A stretch of DNA of 64,000 nt from Cryptomeria japonica (taxonomy: Eukaryota; Streptophyta; Pinopsida; Cupressales; Cupressaceae), in assembly GCF_030272615.1 (NCBI RefSeq), contig NC_081408.1:341211793-341275792 (forward strand), written 5' to 3'. This document shows, in pieces, positions 54,781-64,000 of this stretch (position 1 is its first letter; every line of letters starts with the position of its first letter). A program made the translations under genes and the position numbers. Below the pieces are notes generated by a model. That model worked only from the letters and a program-made list of their open reading frames with translations, was not told where the DNA came from and did no database searches.

Positions 54781-56773
54781 ACTAGTATCACTAGTATCTC
54801 ATTCAGCAGTATGAAGATATTTAGTAGCATCATGGTGTATTTTCCTCTCAAGTGACTGCACACATTAATCTTCTCAGAGGTGGGCTCACTTGGCAGGTTG
54901 CAAAAGGGAACAAAATCAAGTATTCATATAATTCTTAAATTATCACAAGGTGCATCGAATCACATACAGTTGGAATGCTAAAGATATTATACAGAGATCC
55001 CAACCTCAACAACCGGTTCAACAGTTTGCTCCACAAGTCAGTAAGTAGTCTAATATTCTTCTCAAACAATCAAGATTAAATAATTTGGCCTAATACTCAA
55101 TTGGGATACCCTACTGTTTCTGCCCAACCAAACTCTCCACCACAAGGATCAATCAAAGAACAGGAAGTAGAATACTTTGTGGCAATATTATACCTGACCT
55201 AAAATAAAAGTTTTCTATGGCGACAGTGCCATGTTAACCTTTTCACAGCTAACAAGCTTGCAAAAAGAAGGTGAATTGACCAAATGAGGTGACCTAATTG
55301 TAAGTAGATTATAGAAAACATCCTACTACCTACTCCTTACTGACCTGCTTGCCATTGCAGGTGGAGGGAAATGGTTGTACACAAGAGTAATTCACACCTG
55401 AGATTAGGCTATGTGAACAAAATCCTCTTTCTGTGTATTACATTCAGAATTGAAATGAAAATAATTACAGTACAGGCATCGGTTAACTCCAAGCTTTGGC
55501 TCGTGGCATCCAAGGAAAGAAAGGAATGCCAGAATATTTGACAGCATGGCAAGTGACAAAGTAACTTGCACAACTTACCAAAGCCCAAGTTCACACCATT
55601 GCCTCAATTTATAGCTCTACTATTCCAGGAATATAGAAATCTGTAAATATTATAGGTTGCTGAATTTCTCACTTTGGAATTATTTCATTCATAAATAATA
55701 TGGCTAGAAATTTTAGCAAATAAAAGAAGAAAGGTAGCCACTAGTGGATTCTATAGATTAAAGTTTACAAGTCCAAAGGCTACTGAAAGTCTCCTGCTTT
55801 TCTGAAAATACCAAAAGAAGGATTTCTGTAATGCTTCAGGAGCTGCCCTTTGTCCCAAGAGGCATGCAGCTTATACTGTGAGAACTGGACAAAATGAGGG
55901 GACCGTACTTGCATGTCCCACATATTAGCCTCAAGCAATTTGAATCAATCCAAACTGACAGCCCAAGACAGAGAAACGTCAATAGTTTTGAGAATGACTA
56001 CAAATTCCTGTCTGGTTTTTAGTATAATCCTTTCTGAATGATGTTGAAGCAACAAATATATATTTATGTAAATATGTCACTCCATATTTTTAATATGGTG
56101 TCTTTAGAAATAAGAATATGAGAGTATTTCTGAGAGGGTGAGTGAATTCAAATATGTATTCAGAGTAGTTCTTCCAGTAGTTACGCAGGAAAGAATGGAA
56201 TACATGAAATCTAATTAGTATCTTTTAAAATACAATTATACACTTTTAGATTATTCTTCTGTTGGTGTGGCTTGAGACTACTATATCCTCCCCCAAACCA
56301 GGTACAATTCACTAAGTTTTTAAGCAGAAATAGTATTATACGAGACAATCCATTAGCATAAAATTGGAAGTTGAGGACTATTTGGCTCTCATTATCACTC
56401 ACATCTGTAAAGTCATTCTGCTTGCCTATAGATTGTCTTGTGCTTGGGTGTTAATCCTTGTTCTGGTTTCATGTAGAGGTTCCTTTGTTGCCACTAGGTG
56501 CAAGACTTATTCTGGTCTCTGCGAAAGTAACGTACCACCTCAGTCTCATTTATGTGAGAAAATGCGTGAATTAAGTGTGTTTATGTGAGAAAGAGAGTGA
56601 ATGAGTGTGTGTGGATTGGTCTTCCCAATTGACTCCATAGCATAAATTATTGTATGATATGGTTTGGTTGGTGCTTTGGGTGTATGTGAGAAAGCATGCA
56701 TGTGTCTGTGTGTGGTTAGATTTATGTGCACACATTAAAATATATGTGTGCATAGGTGGGGATTGGGTGTGTT

Positions 56774-56829
<56 letters not shown>

Positions 56830-57140
56830 TCCATGTCATAGAGAAAGAGATAGTTTGGATTGGTCTTCCCACTTGACTCAATAGCATAAATTATTCTATG
56901 TTACCAGGTCCAAGGTCTGGTCCAATTGGCCTATAGATATGGGCAAGATGTGGAAGAGTGGAGTTGGGTTTGTCTAGGACAAACCCAAGCAAACTTGGGG
57001 AGGATCTAGGAGAACCGAAGCAAACCTAGAGAAAATCTGTCTATTTTTTGCCCTTTTTTTCTCCTTTTGTTTTTTTTAAATAAATTCCACCTTTGACTTT
57101 GCCTTTAAAATAATCATGAAAATGGTAAGCGCCATGAAGG
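54781..57140. other. Intron sequence; microsatellite at 56740-56832
   Basis: No gene seen. A TG-rich tract followed by (GA)n lies at 56740-56832. A phrase with GGATTGGTCTTCCCA and ATAGCATAAATTATT occurs at about 56610 and again at 56852; part of it (TGGTTTGGTTGGTGCTTTGGG) recurs near 62650. Confidence 0.5.
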
Positions 57141-57145
57141 TCTAT

Positions 57146-58721
57146 TGTAATGTCCCCTACTGTGTTTAGACCCTATTTAACCATAGTTAATCTATTTTTA
57201 TATATTTATGACTTAAACTAGGTCGATTAGGGAACAATCCATCTTAACATGAACCAAATAAGGGTCATTCCATAGTTCAATCCGTAAATCGCTCATTCAA
57301 TTTATTATTTCTATATATATATATATATATTTGTATATATTATTTATTTTCAGTTATTCTTATAATATAATTTTACTGTAGAACAATTTCTATAAAGTAT
57401 TATAATAATTATTATATTATTATTTATGATTATATTAATATTAAATTCTGCATAAGAACGTTATCACGCCTCATGTAATTAAGCATACATATTAAGAACA
57501 TCCCATGTATACCACCGAGAACATAGATATTACTGCTGTAACTCCATAACAGTGTTGTTCCAAACTCATCAATGGTCTATTTTTCTAGTCCATCCCCCCT
57601 TCAACCGAACCACCCTCTTATTATTAATATCTCCCAAAATCGAAGAATTGCAATGTTTGAAAGCCAAGAGAAGTGTCTCTTAACAGAACGCATTTATTCA
57701 TCATCAATCGATTAATGCTAATGATTCTAGATAACTCACAATCACTGCCACTTCAATCGTACATGTCATATCTGAACGGTCATTGATTATCATTAATCTT
57801 TAGTCTTAATTAGCCTTATCAATCTTTAATTCAGTCTCCTACTAGATATGGATAATTGTGGTCCTCAGTTAATTACTTCTCAAATAAAAACTTCATCGAC
57901 CATGTATCATTTAGGGGCTCGATACTATGATCGCTAGTTTTAGTACCCATGGCTGACTCGGTGGTTGTCTTGCATGTTACCGTATTTGATTATGGTAATT
58001 TCTCTGCTGGTCAAACGCATCTTCCAAATCTTTGTCGCTGAAGACGATATGGAGTTTGAATCAATTGTTGCCATACACAAGATAATCGTTGTTCATCTTG
58101 GATTATCATAGTCGCTGCTAGTCATCGGTTGGTCAAATTGATACGGTTGACAAGTCACCATCAATAGCCAACTACTTGATTAATTGTCTTCTCCTTAAAT
58201 CAATTGCTTGACCATTGATAGTGTTGTTCCTTATTATCTATCGATGCCTTCCCTTATACATCGTAATCCATATTCAAATCACATCTTTAACGCATTCGTT
58301 CTTCACTCTAATTGTTATCTTATGATATTCTCGGTTCTACCAATCTGGGACATAATCGATAAATACCTTCATCTGCCACTATACTAGTCGTAAACAGTCA
58401 GACATTTATTTGCTGACGTGTAGAAGGTTTGGAGGATATGGATGCTACGTCAAAACTTCCTCCCAATAAGTGTTTGTTTGTTCAAACTCTTCTTAGTCAA
58501 TGCTGTTTACAATTTTTTCAAGTTGTAATATAATAGTGAGATGATATTAATTTATTCTTTTTGTTTGAATATTTCAATAATATTATTAATAAGGATTATT
58601 AATTCATATTAATTAAATACTAATATTTATTAATAAATTTCAAATAGTCATTCAAAATATTATATTAAATAATAATTAGTTCATTTAAGATGTAAATAAT
58701 GATCAAGGAGGGGACATGACA
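57146..58721 (+). mobile_element. Solo LTR (1576 bp)
   Basis: Starts TGTAATGTCCCCT and ends AGGGGACATGACA, with a perfect 5-bp target duplication TCTAT at 57141-57145 and 58722-58726. The two ends are inverted repeats over 13 bases with one difference. No coding region inside. The right end is shared with the nested LTR at 7205-8631. Orientation is assumed. Confidence 0.85.
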
Positions 58722-58726
58722 TCTAT

Positions 58727-61306
58727 GTGGTTTTGAGGATCTTCATTTGAGCTTGGTGGCAAAGGCTCTACCCCTCAACCCTACCCTCTATCATAGCAAG
58801 AAACACACCCAAGGCACTGCCCCGGAACCCCGCTAGGGGCAAAAACTCTTGAACTTGTTGGAAGCAATGACCCCTGATCCTCACAAAGCTATGGGATATG
58901 GAGCCTCATAGTCCTAAAAATAACTGCACAAGATTTTTCATATTTGAGTCAAAATATTGATCATTCTGGATTTATTTCGCCCTATATCAAAGTTCAAGGT
59001 CTAGGGTTTAGGGTTTGTGAATTTCCGATTAAGTCTTGTGAAAGAAAAACCCTAACCTTGTTATATTTCATCATTACCTTTTTCCACTTAAGCCAAGGGT
59101 CGGTTACCATCGGCGGGGCCATTGTTTTTCCTAAGCATTAAGTTGTTTTCGGTCAGGCCCCTTATATTTTTCCTAAGTCTAAAAATCTTAAATATTTCGG
59201 CCGGTGGATAAAGGCAGAGTAGATCTTGCGGTTCGCGCAGCCCCGCAGACGAAGGTGCAAGAAAGATAAAGACCACGACATCACGAGATGATGCCACATG
59301 TCCTCGGCGGAGAAGGGTAAACCAGTAGTTTGACTTTTCAAAATCTCATGTTACCGATTCTCAGGAGGTAAAGACCGGTTTACTAATGGCTCCATCAATT
59401 TGCACGTGTTTCAAATGGATGGTGATGTTATAATCTAGGCGAAAAGGTGCTCGATTTTTAATTTGCAAAGGTTGGCGGATACCATGACTATGAGGTAAAG
59501 AGAGAATGGATCCAACATTCCTTGTGACCCCATGAAGGAAAATGCAAGAAGTTTATAGACCACGCCATCACAAGATGATGCCACGTGTCCTGGACCGATG
59601 AAGAAGACCGACGGTGGGGCCACTGACAGTGTTGGGCTAGAAGATGATGTGGCACTGCTACATCACATGTTTAATGGGTCCACAAGCCACGATGGAGGAT
59701 CAATTGCCATATTGATCATTAGTGATCGCTTGATTTGCCAGGTTGGGCAGGATCTACGACAGTTTCAAACTGATTTTTAAGAGGGTCATTAAGGGTATTG
59801 GTTGTCACCCGCGCGGGAAACATAGAATGAACGGAATACAGGCCTGTCAACTTGGAGCAGATAGCGACAAGTTGGAATTTTTGAATGCCGACTCATCCCT
59901 AAGGGACCTTGTGGAAGGTTTCTATTGGGTCAAGGTTGATTTGACAAGAAGGGACAACTGTTTCAAAGGGTATAAGGGGAATTGGAATAACTTCTGAGTT
60001 GGATATGAAGGATCACGGGTTCCCCGTTGAAATCAGAGATTACTTGTTGACAGGGATTCTGAAGCTGAAACTGTACGCTCAAGGAGGAATAAGATCAGAA
60101 CAAAATCATTCGCATAAGGTGAGCCTATGCAGGAAGCAGTGGATTGTTGGCCTAGAGATGACAGTGACCTGGGTTTGATAGGCATGATTTCTGGAATCCA
60201 TAGCTGGCAAGATGAGTAGAAAACATTGGGATGATGATTCTTCACATGAGTGAGCACCGCCATTTTTAAATTGAGCTTCGATTATAAATCTAGTAGGGTG
60301 GTGATTAATGGGTAGAAAAAGATACAAACTTCTTCATTTTCTAAGAGCATTTTTTCATCAGCAAAGAAGATGGTGTTTGAACAGGATTGTGCATGGAGTT
60401 GCTGCATTTTTTTTGACACTAGATGGATGTTCTTTCTCTGGTATGAGGTTGCTCATTGTCAGAGGGGTTGTGAAAGTTTGGAGGATTGTCAAAGGGGGTG
60501 TGAAAGCCTTTTCTTATCAAAAAAAGCCACCCATGACACATTCTCTGCTCTTACTCAGCCAATAGCTGGCAGAGTGTTTGAGGAAGGAGCCCGCAGGGAA
60601 CTGAAAGAAGGATTTGTTCGAGTAAAGAGTGGTAGCCAGTCATCTCTGCAACGGCATGGAAGTTGCAATGCCTTCTCAACATATTATGTTTTCCCTTAAG
60701 GTCCTCTTTTCACTTCCTCTAATCAGGGGCATAAAAGTTGGAGATCTTCCTCTAGTTTGGGGGCAATTTTACTTCTTGCCAAGATCTGGTTTCCTTTCCG
60801 AGAAGGGAAACGCTATGTAAAACAGAATGGGCATCTCAAAGTCCATCTGAAGGTGTCAGGGTGATAACAGCACGGCTCAAGCATTTTTGTTTCTACCAAT
60901 AATCAGTTGAAGATTTTGATTCCACTTCATCTCAAGTACTGGCATATGGATAAGGAATATTTTGTAACAGAAATGCTTATGGCCTCCTTGGCTTAATTTT
61001 TCCGGTGACATGTGTCCTTAGGCCTAAAGCTTGTTGCTCCCTTGTTTTCTATAAATGGGAAATCAAGGCCATAAGAAAGGGTTCCAAAATCTCTGAATAG
61101 GGTCTCTTTAGGTAGGTCCGGTCTGCAAGATTAGGTTCCGGTTTTGGGAAGTCATGAGAAAATAGCAGAAATTGTAATGTCATTTTGTAGAGCAAAATAC
61201 AAGGTAGTTACCAATTTCAGATTTCAAGTGGGTTATTTTGTAAATGATATGTATTATGTTATCTGATAGAAGATGGCTTTTGAAATTTAACACAGATACA
61301 GTTTCA
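58727..61306. other. Repeat-like intron sequence; no gene
   Basis: A GCACTGCCCCGGAACCCCGC module lies near 58815-58845. A phrase containing CACGACATCACGAGATGATG at about 59275-59310 recurs in diverged form at 59562-59600, suggesting a ~290-bp tandem repeat. A TATAAATGGG promoter-like word lies at about 61050. The ORFs between 59598 and 60820 lack recognisable domains. Confidence 0.4.
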
Positions 61307-61579
61307 AATCCTTACTCTCCTGTGTGTGACTTTGTTTTCTTTTGAGTAAATGGAATCAAGGGTTTCATTTACTTGTTGCATTGTTATGATGTATGTAGTT
61401 TTCCATTCTATGCTTTAATCCAAGGGGTTAATTAAAATGTTTGAATCCTTACTCTCCTGTGTGTGACTTTGTTTTCTTTTGAGTTAATGGAATCAAGGGT
61501 TTCATTTACTTGTTGCATTGTTATGATGTATGTAGTTTTCCATTCTATGCTTTAATCCAAGGGGTTATTAAAATGCTTG
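61307..61579. repeat. 137-bp tandem duplication
   Basis: Unit 61307-61443 (AATCCTTACTCTCCTGTGTG...) is repeated at 61444-61579 with only a few differences, so the duplication is young. Confidence 0.9.
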
Positions 61580-61734
61580 AATGAAATTACAAAGAGATAA
61601 TGCCTGTACTAGGATTTGGTAAGTAGTTCGGGTAAGAAATTGCAAAAAGAGCAGTACTGTAGGCAAAATCGTTTAAGGTCAAATCAGTTGTTAGATAAAT
61701 TTCTTTCAATTTTCAGTAATATTTCTGAAACTCT

Positions 61735-61795
61735 GTAGCCCAATGGATAAGACACTGGTATTTGCTAGCAGGCGTCGTTAGGTTATAAATTTCTT
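61735..61795 (+). tRNA. Decayed tRNA-like or SINE-head sequence
   Basis: TAGCCCAATGGATAAGACAC fits the A box and D-loop of an arginine-type tRNA. An ACTGG...GCAG anticodon-arm-like stretch follows, then GGTTATAAATT in place of the B box. The B box is not functional. It could be a tRNA pseudogene or the head of a SINE. Confidence 0.35.
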
Positions 61796-62785
61796 CTTGT
61801 TTATTTCATTTATGATTTGTCATAAATAATTTTAAAATCAAGACATATTTCCAAGTTTAATGTATGTTTGAGTTGTCCCACCCATCTTATGCTCCAGGTA
61901 GGTTGAGGATCACTGAAGGATTTGCCATCCTTGAGCATTCTCCTTTTCTGTCGAGCCTTTACATGAGATTATCTGCCTTGTTTTAGTGAATCTGTGAATG
62001 TGGTGTAGAGATCAAGAAGTTCGCTAAAGGGATTACCCTCCCGGGTTTTGCAAAGCCCAAAGTGTAGAAGGATCTTATATCCTTGTCGCAATTAGTCCAA
62101 GTTCTTGAGGATTTTAATAGTTGGAATTGGCTTCTCCATGAGTATTTGAAGAATCAACTTGGTTTCTGTTTCTCACAGTGTAAACCCGTTTTTGGGAACC
62201 AACAGAACCAAAGCAACCTGACTTGGATGCTTCAACTTTCCAACATGTTGCACTTCAGTCCAAGTGAGCACAATTTTAGTGAAAGTGGCAGTGGCACTAC
62301 TTATAGTTCTTCAAATATTCCTATATCATCTAATGTCAATGATAATGCCAGCGTTGGTGGTTTAGTAAGTCCTTATGACACTGAAAATTGATTGTTGAAC
62401 TTGATATCATAATTATAATATTGAGCTTGAAGTTGGAACAATAGATATTTTATAATACTGGTCATTTATGTTTTAAATGACATTAGAGTATATCGTGGTT
62501 TTGTTGACTATTTATATTTATTATTTTCACATACTTTTTGTACCGACAAACCCAAAACAAACTGAGCCCTGATTTCATTTTGCTAGATCTATGAACCTAA
62601 ACTAAAATTCATACGAGAACCAGCAATATAAAAATTATTGTATGCAATGGTTTGGTTGGTGCTTTGGGCCCTTTAAATCAATGCTACATAATCACTTGAA
62701 GGGACATCCAGATGCACTCACTAACTGTTCTCTCTGTACTTACCCATGCAAACAAAAGATTTGAATGTTGATGAGATATGCTTAC
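61796..62785. other. Intron sequence; unassigned ORF 62083-62391
   Basis: A 102-codon open frame (MSQLVQVLEDFNSWNWLL..., serine/asparagine-rich end) was not recognised. No splice or promoter context supports it as a gene. Confidence 0.3.
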
Positions 62786-62858
62786 CACTCAGGGAGTCTT
62801 TCATTCTTAAGTATAGGACGTTGCCAATCCTCAATTTCTGTCTCCCACCTGCGATAAT
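62786..62858 (-). CDS. GBA2: GBA2-type glucosylceramidase, exon (YRRWETEIEDW block)
   Basis: A 73-bp exon bounded by TTTGCAG before 62858 and GTAAGC after 62786. It encodes YRRWETEIEDWQRPIL then KNERLPE, with split codons at both ends (aspartate shared with the previous exon, tryptophan with the exon at 35175-35236). The exon-exon phase and the protein order match plant GBA2-type enzymes. The following intron is 27,549 bp. Confidence 0.9.
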
Positions 62859-63082
62859 CTGCAAAGAAAATATGAAGCATCTTGGATGTATTAATGGAAA
62901 GTGAAATGCATACAAAGCATCAACAGATATTCGCTACATAGACAAATCGTGCAACAGATATTCTTCACCAATGCATGTGATAGAATTTGAATAAAGTTCC
63001 TATTAAAAATGAGAAATTTTAATAAAGAACAACTTCCATCAATGACAACTGTCTATTAAATAAATACAATACAGTTAATTAC
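62859..63082 (-). other. Intron of glucosylceramidase gene (224 bp)
   Basis: Normal-sized intron between two recognised exons, GTAATT to TTTGCAG; nothing else in it. Confidence 0.85.
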
Positions 63083-63150
63083 CCATCAAAGCATCATGCA
63101 CTAAATTTACAGCTGACTCTTCTGAGGTGCCATAGAATTGTGTGTATCTC
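63083..63150 (-). CDS. GBA2: GBA2-type glucosylceramidase, exon (RYTQFYGTSE block)
   Basis: A 68-bp exon, acceptor AACTTCAG before 63150, donor GTAATT after 63083. It encodes RYTQFYGTSEESAVNL then VHDALM. One base on each side completes codons with the neighbouring exons (arginine and aspartate), so the frame is preserved. Confidence 0.9.
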
Positions 63151-63533
63151 CTGAAGTTCAATGAACAGAAACAATCCATTAATTAAGATCAACATTACTT
63201 CAAAATGTTGCAATACTGGAGGAAAAAAGATCATGTATCTAGGATTTCTCTGACTGAAATGACCTCAAAATCACAAAAATGTCAGCTACCAAAAGATTAT
63301 ACCAATAATTAACCCCATCTATTGATTTTCCTCAAGGCAGAAACGCAATCTTCATTTACAGTGCCCAACTAAAGGAAAGCAAAAGTAAACTTGGTGTCCT
63401 TGCGAATTCAGAAGAAGTTTCACTCCTATGTTCTGCAGGTTTTTAGACCATTCTTGTACACCACAAAATATCATTTACAGTTAAATGATACTTTTCAACA
63501 TAATTCATATTTATTAAATTATATGAATATTAC
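63151..63533 (-). other. Intron of glucosylceramidase gene (383 bp)
   Basis: GTAATA to CTTCAG between two recognised exons; AT-rich, nothing else seen. Confidence 0.85.
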
Positions 63534-63718
63534 CTTAAATAAGTACTTCCTTTAACAAATTTTACTTTAGGTGAGGCCCACGCTAAAGCAAAAACTATCG
63601 AACATGTTCCATGAGGTTCAACCATTGCTGAGGCAGCAACTGCAGCACAGACAGCTTCTCCAGGTAAGGAGGCAAAACTACAGCCCGCATTCCAATTCTC
63701 GTCATCAAAATGTTGTTG
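63534..63718 (-). CDS. GBA2: GBA2-type glucosylceramidase, exon ([14 protein letters not shown] block)
   Basis: A 185-bp exon with acceptor AAATTATAG before 63718 and donor GTAATA after 63534. It starts in phase 0 with [12 protein letters not shown]. It holds [20 protein letters not shown] and [12 protein letters not shown] then KGSTYL, the conserved end of the N-terminal beta-rich domain of GH116 enzymes. The enzyme removes glucose from glucosylceramide and is membrane-associated on the cytosolic side. No stop or frameshift in any of the four exons suggests a working gene despite the giant intron. Upstream exons lie beyond the window; 63719-64000 shows none. Confidence 0.9.
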
Positions 63719-64000
63719 CTATAATTTCAGAAAAATAAACAAGAGTAAACTCAGAAAATTGGAAAATGTGAACCAAAAACTTGAATTGCATATTACATAA
63801 AAGTAATCTGATCACATTCACAATAGAGTAACATTGACAACAAAAAACAATATTGATTCTGCTACTAGATTCACCCATTGATAGCAAAACAAACTCCATT
63901 GAACCATTAAGTTTAATTGTAGCGCATGCACCTGTTCATTATGCATTTTACATCTAGATTACTAGATCATCCAAAAATAAGCAGCAATCCATACAAATGG
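63719..64000 (-). other. Intron upstream of the first visible glucosylceramidase exon
   Basis: AT-rich; no further exon recognised before the window ends. Confidence 0.6.

Noticed and set aside
54543-54863. 106-aa minus-strand ORF
   Set aside because: The plus strand here carries the C-terminal LINE landmarks, so the minus ORF is a shadow.
56571-56841. Overlapping ORFs on both strands
   Set aside because: Translations of TG and GA microsatellite.
62083-62391. 102-aa ORF that could be a gene
   Set aside because: No homology recognised and no splice or promoter support; kept only as an unassigned ORF.

Overview
The window is eukaryotic nuclear DNA from a plant with a very large, transposon-filled genome, most likely a gymnosperm (conifer). 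Four short spliced exons on the minus strand near the right end (62786-63718) and one more at 35175-35236 encode a continuous piece of a GBA2-type (GH116) non-lysosomal glucosylceramidase. Their phases fit exactly, so one intron of 27,549 bp (35237-62785) holds most of the right half of the window. A Penelope-like (GIY-YIG) retroelement fragment, known in plants mainly from conifers, very long LTRs and old nested insertions all fit a conifer. No bacterial, organellar or CRISPR features were seen.

Left to right: 1-1540 is a decayed minus-strand member of a repeated protein family, called here the FPTFTY family after a conserved motif. 2508-9171 is a complete but deleted Ty3/gypsy element with 319-bp LTRs and a 5-bp target duplication; it kept gag and protease, lost most of pol, and carries a nested solo LTR. 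10146-11682 and 13696-15069 are two hAT elements of one family in opposite orientation, each with an 8-bp target duplication. The second splits a 1.4-kb tandem repeat that leads into an intact 1118-aa FPTFTY gene (17499-20855). A related pseudogene follows (22520-25870), and each of the two has a 1.1-kb downstream segment with a TATA box and an array of small stem-loops. 27095-29837 is a third, minus-strand copy interrupted by a clean 298-bp solo LTR. 30884-32400 is the Penelope-like fragment with a possible hammerhead-ribozyme remnant, lying in a TTCATTTGCA-rich repeat.

From 38.5 to 52 kb an apparent 3.8-kb minus-strand LTR followed by a primer-binding site is split by a 9.6-kb Ty3/gypsy element (39728-49349). 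That element has a leader ORF, gag with four zinc knuckles, protease, RT, RNase H, integrase, and a third ORF related to the FPTFTY family. Its 3' LTR is truncated and it is flanked by a 64-bp duplication instead of the usual 5 bp. Further right are a decayed LINE (53430-54780), a 1576-bp solo LTR (57146-58721), tandem duplications and the glucosylceramidase exons.

The main themes are one host gene spread over a transposon-filled intron, and a protein family that occurs both as free-standing ORFs and in the env-like position of a gypsy element. Exons of the glucosylceramidase gene beyond 35175 were not found; they may lie left of the window or be too short to recognise by eye.
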